Part shown: piece after piece, positions 59,982-64,000 of the stretch | How the letters are laid out: every line of letters begins with the position of its first letter | Numbering within the stretch: position 1 is the stretch's first letter | Source of the DNA: Streptomyces fodineus | GTDB lineage: Bacteria > Actinomycetota > Actinomycetes > Streptomycetales > Streptomycetaceae | Assembly: GCF_001735805.1 (NCBI RefSeq) | Contig: NZ_CP017248.1 | Location: 7,006,001-7,070,000 of the forward strand | Reading direction: 5' to 3' | DNA: 64,000 nt | Made by a program: the position numbers and the translations under genes | Notes under the pieces: model-generated | Seen by the model: only the letters and a program-made list of their open reading frames with translations | Told to the model about the DNA's origin: nothing | The model's database searches: none

Positions 59982-61166
59982 CTACGGCAGCGCCAGCATC
60001 CGCTCCAGCGCCAGCTTCGCGAACGCCTCCGTCTCCTTGTCGACCTCGATCCGGTTGACCAGGTTGCCCTCGGCGAGGGACTCCAGGGCCCAGACCAGGT
60101 GGGGCAGGTCGATGCGGTTCATGGTCGAGCAGAAGCAGACCGTCTTGTCGAGGAAGACGATCTCCTTGCCCTCGGGCGCGAAACGGTTCGCCAGGCGGCG
60201 GACCAGGTTCAGCTCGGTGCCGATGGCCCACTTGGAGCCGGCCGGGGCGGCTTCCAGGGCCTTGATGATGTACTCGGTGGAGCCGACGTAGTCCGCCGCG
60301 GCCACGACCTCGTGCTTGCACTCGGGGTGGACCAGGACGTTCACGCCCGGGATGCGCGCACGGACGTCGTTGACCGAGTCGAGGTTGAAGCGGCCGTGGA
60401 CCGAGCAGTGCCCGCGCCAGAGGATCATCTTCGCCGCGCGCAGCTCCTCGGCCGTCAGCCCGCCGTTCCGCTTGTGCGGGTTGTAGACCACGCAGTCGTC
60501 CAGGGACATGCCCATGTCCCGGACGGCGGTGTTGCGGCCGAGGTGCTGGTCGGGCAGGAAGAGCACCTTCTCGCCCTGCTCGAAGGCCCAGTCCAGGGCG
60601 CGCTTGGCGTTGGAGGAGGTGCAGATGGTGCCGCCGTGCTTGCCGGTGAACGCCTTGATGTCGGCCGAGGAGTTCATGTACGAGACGGGCACGACCTGCT
60701 CGGCGATCCCGGCCTCCGTCAGGACGTCCCAGCACTCCGCGACCTGCTCGGCCGTGGCCATGTCGGCCATGGAGCAGCCGGCGGCGAGGTCGGGCAGGAC
60801 GACCTTCTGGTCGTCGGAGGTCAGGATGTCCGCGGACTCGGCCATGAAGTGCACACCGCAGAACACGATGTACTCGGCCTCCGGGCGCGCGGCCGCGTCC
60901 CGGGCCAGCTTGAAGGAGTCACCCGTGACGTCGGCGAACTGGATGACCTCGTCGCGCTGGTAGTGGTGACCGAGCACGAAGACCTTGTCGCCGAGCTTCT
61001 CCTTGGCCGCGCGGGCGCGCATCACCAGGTCGGGGTCGGACGGCGAGGGCAGGTCACCGGGGCACTCGACGCCCCGCTCGCTCTTCGGGTCGGCCTCCCG
61101 GCCGAGCAGCAGCAGGGCGAGCGGAGTCGGCTGCACATCGAGCTCCGTGGTCTGGGCGGTGGTCAC
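59982..61166 (-). CDS. nadA: Quinolinate synthase
   Basis: 394 residues from GTG 61166 (VTTAQTTELDVQ), chosen over GTG 61175 because AAAGGG then lies at the right distance. It condenses iminoaspartate and dihydroxyacetone phosphate to quinolinate for NAD synthesis, using a 4Fe-4S cluster. The Cys ligands are in VFCGVHFMAESADIL, VHPECKHEV and VCFCSTMNR. HHYQRDEVIQFAD is a typical substrate-side motif. Its promoter has a TATGAT -10 between two 13-bp palindromes. Confidence 0.96.
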   Translation of the reverse strand: MTTAQTTELDVQPTPLALLLLGREADPKSERGVECPGDLPSPSDPDLVMRARAAKEKLGDKVFVLGHHYQRDEVIQFADVTGDSFKLARDAAARPEAEYIVFCGVHFMAESADILTSDDQKVVLPDLAAGCSMADMATAEQVAECWDVLTEAGIAEQVVPVSYMNSSADIKAFTGKHGGTICTSSNAKRALDWAFEQGEKVLFLPDQHLGRNTAVRDMGMSLDDCVVYNPHKRNGGLTAEELRAAKMILWRGHCSVHGRFNLDSVNDVRARIPGVNVLVHPECKHEVVAAADYVGSTEYIIKALEAAPAGSKWAIGTELNLVRRLANRFAPEGKEIVFLDKTVCFCSTMNRIDLPHLVWALESLAEGNLVNRIEVDKETEAFAKLALERMLALP

Positions 61167-61188
61167 GACACGCACCCTTTCTACTTTT

Positions 61189-61235
61189 CGTCTAACTGAC
61201 GCTATCTATCATAACTGGTTCACGTCAGTTTGACG
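61189..61235 (-). promoter_or_regulatory. nadA promoter with twin 13-bp operator-like palindromes
   Basis: CGTCTAACTGACG (61189-61201) and CGTCAGTTTGACG (61223-61235). The first, read on the minus strand, is CGTCAGTTAGACG and differs from the second by one base, so they are two copies of one site in opposite orientation, centres 34 bp apart. Between them lies TATGAT (minus strand, 61208-61213), a good -10 for nadA. Suits a NAD-responsive repressor; identity unknown. Confidence 0.65.
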
Positions 61236-61463
61236 ATGGCCATAACGTCGATGTGACGTGAATCCCCCTCGGCTCCCGCTCGGGTCCCGCTCGGCCCCGC
61301 CCGGGGTCCCTCCACAGGCCGCTGTCGGCGCCCACGGGCATGTGCGAGCATGAAGACAGAAGTGAAAACGCCCCAACGCGACTGCCCGGCCCGGAATGAA
61401 TCCGCGGAAGTGCCGGTTGCACTCGTCGGCAAGCAGTCTCCGTACAACCCGGGAGAGATGTAG

Positions 61464-61820
61464 ATGTCCGTATCGGACGAGACCACCACCGTCACCGACG
61501 GCATCATCCTGACCGACGCCGCCGCGGCCAAGGTCAAGGCCCTGCTCGACCAGGAAGGCCGCGACGACCTCGCGCTGCGGGTCGCCGTCCAGCCCGGCGG
61601 CTGCTCCGGCCTGCGCTACCAGCTCTTCTTCGACGAGCGCTCGCTCGACGGTGACGTGGAGAAGGACTTCGGCGGGGTCAAGGTCGTCACGGACCGCATG
61701 AGCGCTCCGTACCTCGGCGGCGCCACCATCGACTTCGTGGACACGATCGAGAAGCAGGGCTTCACCATCGACAACCCGAACGCGACGGGCTCCTGCGCCT
61801 GCGGCGACTCCTTCAGCTGA
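61464..61820 (+). CDS. erpA: Iron-sulfur cluster insertion protein (ErpA/HesB type)
   Basis: 118 residues; ATG 61464 follows GGGAGAG. A-type carrier with Cys47 in GGCSGLRY and Cys111 and Cys113 in GSCACGDSF, the three cluster ligands. It delivers clusters to apoproteins; the adjacent divergent nadA and lipA elsewhere in the window both need 4Fe-4S clusters. A strong hairpin follows. Confidence 0.95.
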   Translation: MSVSDETTTVTDGIILTDAAAAKVKALLDQEGRDDLALRVAVQPGGCSGLRYQLFFDERSLDGDVEKDFGGVKVVTDRMSAPYLGGATIDFVDTIEKQGFTIDNPNATGSCACGDSFS

Positions 61821-61847
61821 GCCGACGGCCACGGCCTGACGGTATGA

Positions 61848-61880
61848 GAAAGGCGGCCCCCGGACAGGGGGCCGCCTTTC
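61848..61880. terminator. Bidirectional hairpin terminator
   Basis: Perfect arms GAAAGGCGGCCCC and GGGGCCGCCTTTC with a short loop, between erpA and the converging gene at 61906. It ends in TTTC on the plus strand. Confidence 0.85.
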
Positions 61881-61905
61881 GTCGTACGCGGACGCCGTAC
61901 GACCG

Positions 61906-63477
61906 TCACCGCTCTGCCCGCGGAGCGCCCTGCGGGATCCGGGCACCGTCGTCACCGACCACCGCCCGCCCGCCGAGCGGAGCAGCCAGCCGTACGGTCT
62001 TCACGTACTCCTTGGCGATCAGTACGCACACCTTGTCCGGCCAGGGACGCTCGGTGACGGTCACGGTCACCCGTTCCCCGCCCTCCTTCGCCGCCACCGT
62101 GTAGTCGGCGCACACCCCGCCGTAGAAGCTCACGGCCAGGTCCCGGCCCTCGGCCGTGTAGCCGGTGACCTTCACATTCCGGGGCGCCCCGGATGCGGCA
62201 GGCGCCGAGGGCGTGGCGGCGGACGCCAGATACCTCGGATCGACCGCCGGATACGAAACCGTGGACGCGGCCTCGCCGGCAGGCCCCCGCACCTCGAACA
62301 ACCAGGACGGCACCAGCGTCTGCCGCCCGGCCACGGAGTGCGCCGACAGCCCGAACACCGCCTTCTCCACGCCGGCCCGGTCGGCCCCCTGGTCCGTCCC
62401 CGCCGTCGGCACCCCCGTCGAGGCGCCGCAGGGCTGCTCCAGCCGGTCCTTCAGCGGCATCGGACTGGCACAGCCGCCGATGCCCATCCGGTGGTCGCTC
62501 TTGGGCGCCGCGTTCATCAGCTTCAGCGTCTTCGCGGCGCTCAGCACGGGATACGTGTCGCCCTTCACCGGCGACCCGAGCAGCCCGTGCCCGCCGACCA
62601 GCTCGCCCTGCCGGTCCACGGTCAGACCGGTCGTCCAGCCGTACGTCGGCAGCCCGCCGACCACCGGCTCGGCGTTGACCACCCGCTGGGCGCCCATGAC
62701 CTGGCTCGCGTCGATCTTCGCGTCGTCCAGTCCGGCCGCCTTCAGCACCGAAGTGGCGGCCTCGGTCGCCTTCCGCACGCTCACCGGCGCGCCGGCCGGG
62801 CCCATCGGGTCGTGCGCACAGAGGACACCCTTCTTGCAGTCGTCGGTGCCCGGCGCGTACCGGCTGTAGGTCCAGCTGCCCGGCGCGTCCCGGTTCACCT
62901 GCAGGCTGGGCCCTGAGCCGTCCCTGCCGCCGACCCGCCAGACCGCTCCCTCGGCCACCGGCGTGCCGTCGATGCCGAGGGCCTTGGCCAGCCGCGCCAC
63001 CGCGTCCTTGCCGACCTCGCCCTTGGGTGCGTACACCGGTGCCGAGCCGGGGCCGGCCGGCAGGTCGCCCTCGGCGACGTACGTCGCGCCGTACGGGTCC
63101 GGCTCGCCCGCGGCGATGCCGCCCGTGCCGCTGAAGCCGTCCAGTGCGAGCGGCGGGGGAGTGGCACCGCCACCGGCCGAGCCCGGGGCGGCGCTGCGAC
63201 CGCCCGCCGCGAGATAGGCGCCACCGCCGCCGACCAGCAGCACAGCGGCGGCGACGCAGATCACGGCGAGCCGCGAGCGCCCCCGGCCCGCCTGCCCGCC
63301 CTCCGTGCCGTCGGCGCCGTCGGCGCCGTCCGCCGGTGTGCTCGCCGGCTCGGGCTTTCCGGAGTCCTCGCGGCCCGCCGGGCTCGCTGCGCTCCCGGTG
63401 TCCCCCGTGCTCCCTGCGCTCTCGGCATGCTCGGAGCCCTCGGGGTGCTCGCGGTTCTCGGGTCGCTCGGTGTTCAC
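61906..63477 (-). CDS. Membrane-anchored protein of unknown function
   Basis: 523 residues from GTG 63477 with GAGGAGCGA upstream. A disordered acidic N-terminus of about 65 residues (Glu/Asp/Gly/Ala/Ser), a single helix (about 69-90: LAVICVAAAVLLVGGGGAYLAAG) and a large external part with DPYGATYVAEG, GGLPTYGWTTGLTVDRQGEL and a Cys pair (GGCASPM, QPCGAS). No known motif. I recall similar proteins at this place in other Streptomyces. Function not predicted. Confidence 0.85.
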   Translation of the reverse strand: MNTERPENREHPEGSEHAESAGSTGDTGSAASPAGREDSGKPEPASTPADGADGADGTEGGQAGRGRSRLAVICVAAAVLLVGGGGAYLAAGGRSAAPGSAGGGATPPPLALDGFSGTGGIAAGEPDPYGATYVAEGDLPAGPGSAPVYAPKGEVGKDAVARLAKALGIDGTPVAEGAVWRVGGRDGSGPSLQVNRDAPGSWTYSRYAPGTDDCKKGVLCAHDPMGPAGAPVSVRKATEAATSVLKAAGLDDAKIDASQVMGAQRVVNAEPVVGGLPTYGWTTGLTVDRQGELVGGHGLLGSPVKGDTYPVLSAAKTLKLMNAAPKSDHRMGIGGCASPMPLKDRLEQPCGASTGVPTAGTDQGADRAGVEKAVFGLSAHSVAGRQTLVPSWLFEVRGPAGEAASTVSYPAVDPRYLASAATPSAPAASGAPRNVKVTGYTAEGRDLAVSFYGGVCADYTVAAKEGGERVTVTVTERPWPDKVCVLIAKEYVKTVRLAAPLGGRAVVGDDGARIPQGAPRAER

Positions 63478-63578
63478 CGCATCGCTCCTCGCTGGTCGTA
63501 TCCCGCATCCCCCGCGTGGGGGACGGCGATGGGACGCGGGAGGGGAGCGTGCGGTTCCCTGCGAAACGCGCCCCCGCG

Positions 63579-63800
63579 TCAGTCGCCGTAGTCCGACATC
63601 GCGTCCAGCAGCCGCGCGGACCTCGCCGGCACGGTGACCCCGTGGATCAGGGACAGCGGCACCGGCCGGGACTCGGCGCGCTCGGGAGCCGCCCAGTGCG
63701 CGGCCATCCGGGCGCAGTCGCCGCGCAGCACGGCGAGATCGCCCTCGAGATCACCCTCGAGGCCGGCGGGAGCGGTGGGGCGGAACTTGAGGTTCGTCAT
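63579..63800 (-). CDS. Small protein of unknown function
   Basis: 73 residues from ATG 63800. TNLKFRPTAPAG, CARMAAHWAAPERAESRPVPL and ARLLDAMSDYGD; no membrane segment, no motif. No clear ribosome site. Divergent from the PfkB gene at the right edge. Confidence 0.6.
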   Translation of the reverse strand: MTNLKFRPTAPAGLEGDLEGDLAVLRGDCARMAAHWAAPERAESRPVPLSLIHGVTVPARSARLLDAMSDYGD

Positions 63801-63930
63801 GCTGGCACCGTAGGCCTGCTCGAGGCCGCGAAGAAAGATCTACTATCGGGTAGTTTCGCCAGCTACAGCGGCGGCGGCCAACCGGGTAGCGTGAACTGTC
63901 AATCCAGCCTCCCGCAGGAGATTCCCCGTC

Positions 63931-64000
63931 GTGCGCATCGCAGTCACCGGCTCCATCGCCACTGACCACCTCATGACCTTCCCCGGCCGTTTCGCGGATC
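63931..64000 (+). CDS. PfkB-family carbohydrate kinase (partial, N-terminus only)
   Basis: GTG 63931 follows GCAGGAGA and opens VRIAVTGSIATDHLMTFPGR, the first strand and GSIATD loop of PfkB/ribokinase-type kinases, then runs off the right edge after 23 codons. Relatives phosphorylate adenosine, ribose or other sugars. Assignment rests on the start only. Confidence 0.7.
   Translation, partial: MRIAVTGSIATDHLMTFPGRFAD

Noticed and set aside
1..64000. tRNA, rRNA, insertion sequences, phage or integrase genes
   Set aside because: No cloverleaf, rRNA core sequence, transposase or integrase motif was seen on either strand.

Overview
The window is chromosomal DNA of a high-GC actinomycete, almost certainly a Streptomyces: codons end almost always in G or C, GTG starts are common, both glutamine synthetase types (GSI and GSII) carry GlnR boxes, and the gene order follows what I remember of the Streptomyces coelicolor region from about SCO2213 down to SCO2158 (memory only, not checked). 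I see no tRNA, rRNA, CRISPR array, insertion sequence or phage module.

Layout. 1-7.6 kb: a membrane protein with a sigma-region-4-like segment running off the left edge, a small lipoprotein, a secreted DUF1996 protein, a two-component system, an epimerase and a winged-helix regulator. 7.9-22.8 kb: the nitrogen region, with glnII, glnA and a small SCO2195-like gene. Interleaved are an alpha/beta hydrolase, a secreted Gln-rich protein, an ArsC-like protein, HtpX with PspAB, a cysteine hydrolase divergent from a GlxA/AraC regulator, and a SpoIIE-type phosphatase that looks inserted behind glnA. 21.8-23.8 kb: lipA and lipB. 24-34.9 kb: a large regulator, an FAD oxidoreductase, a TIGR01777 epimerase, a GNAT enzyme, a MarP-like protease, a peptidoglycan-recognition amidase with strange repeats, a DUF4240 protein, a WYL regulator and a kinase with a coiled-coil tail. 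34.9-43.8 kb: central carbon metabolism, with aceE, a GntR regulator, a two-lipoyl E2, lpd and pepA. 44-53 kb: cobS, cobT and a cobU-type fusion mixed with membrane proteins (RDD, HIHH protein, rhomboid-like protein, MprF-like synthase). 53-59.6 kb: an HtrA-like lipoprotein protease, a methyltransferase followed by degenerate repeats, a DUF3043 protein, pspA-pspAA and a second two-component system. 59.7-64 kb: a gene remnant, nadA, erpA, a secreted/membrane protein and the start of a PfkB kinase at the right edge.

How the genes work together. LipA and LipB make the lipoyl cofactor carried by the two-lipoyl E2, which Lpd reoxidises and AceE charges; a 17-bp dyad upstream of aceE next to a GntR gene suggests local control. 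The two glutamine synthetases each have a complete GlnR box of the 5-6-5-6-5-6-5 form. PspA-PspAA (56.4-57.5 kb) and HtpX-PspAB (12.6-14.1 kb) are the two halves of an actinobacterial phage-shock/envelope-stress system, 43 kb apart. CobS, CobT and CobU-like proteins cover the late, nucleotide-loop steps of cobalamin synthesis.

The observations most worth checking are a helically phased array of GTCRCA hexamers at 26.94-27.02 kb, twin 13-bp palindromes around the nadA promoter, a 13-bp copy of the glnA 3' end that brackets the SpoIIE phosphatase gene, and a shared architecture in two secreted proteins.
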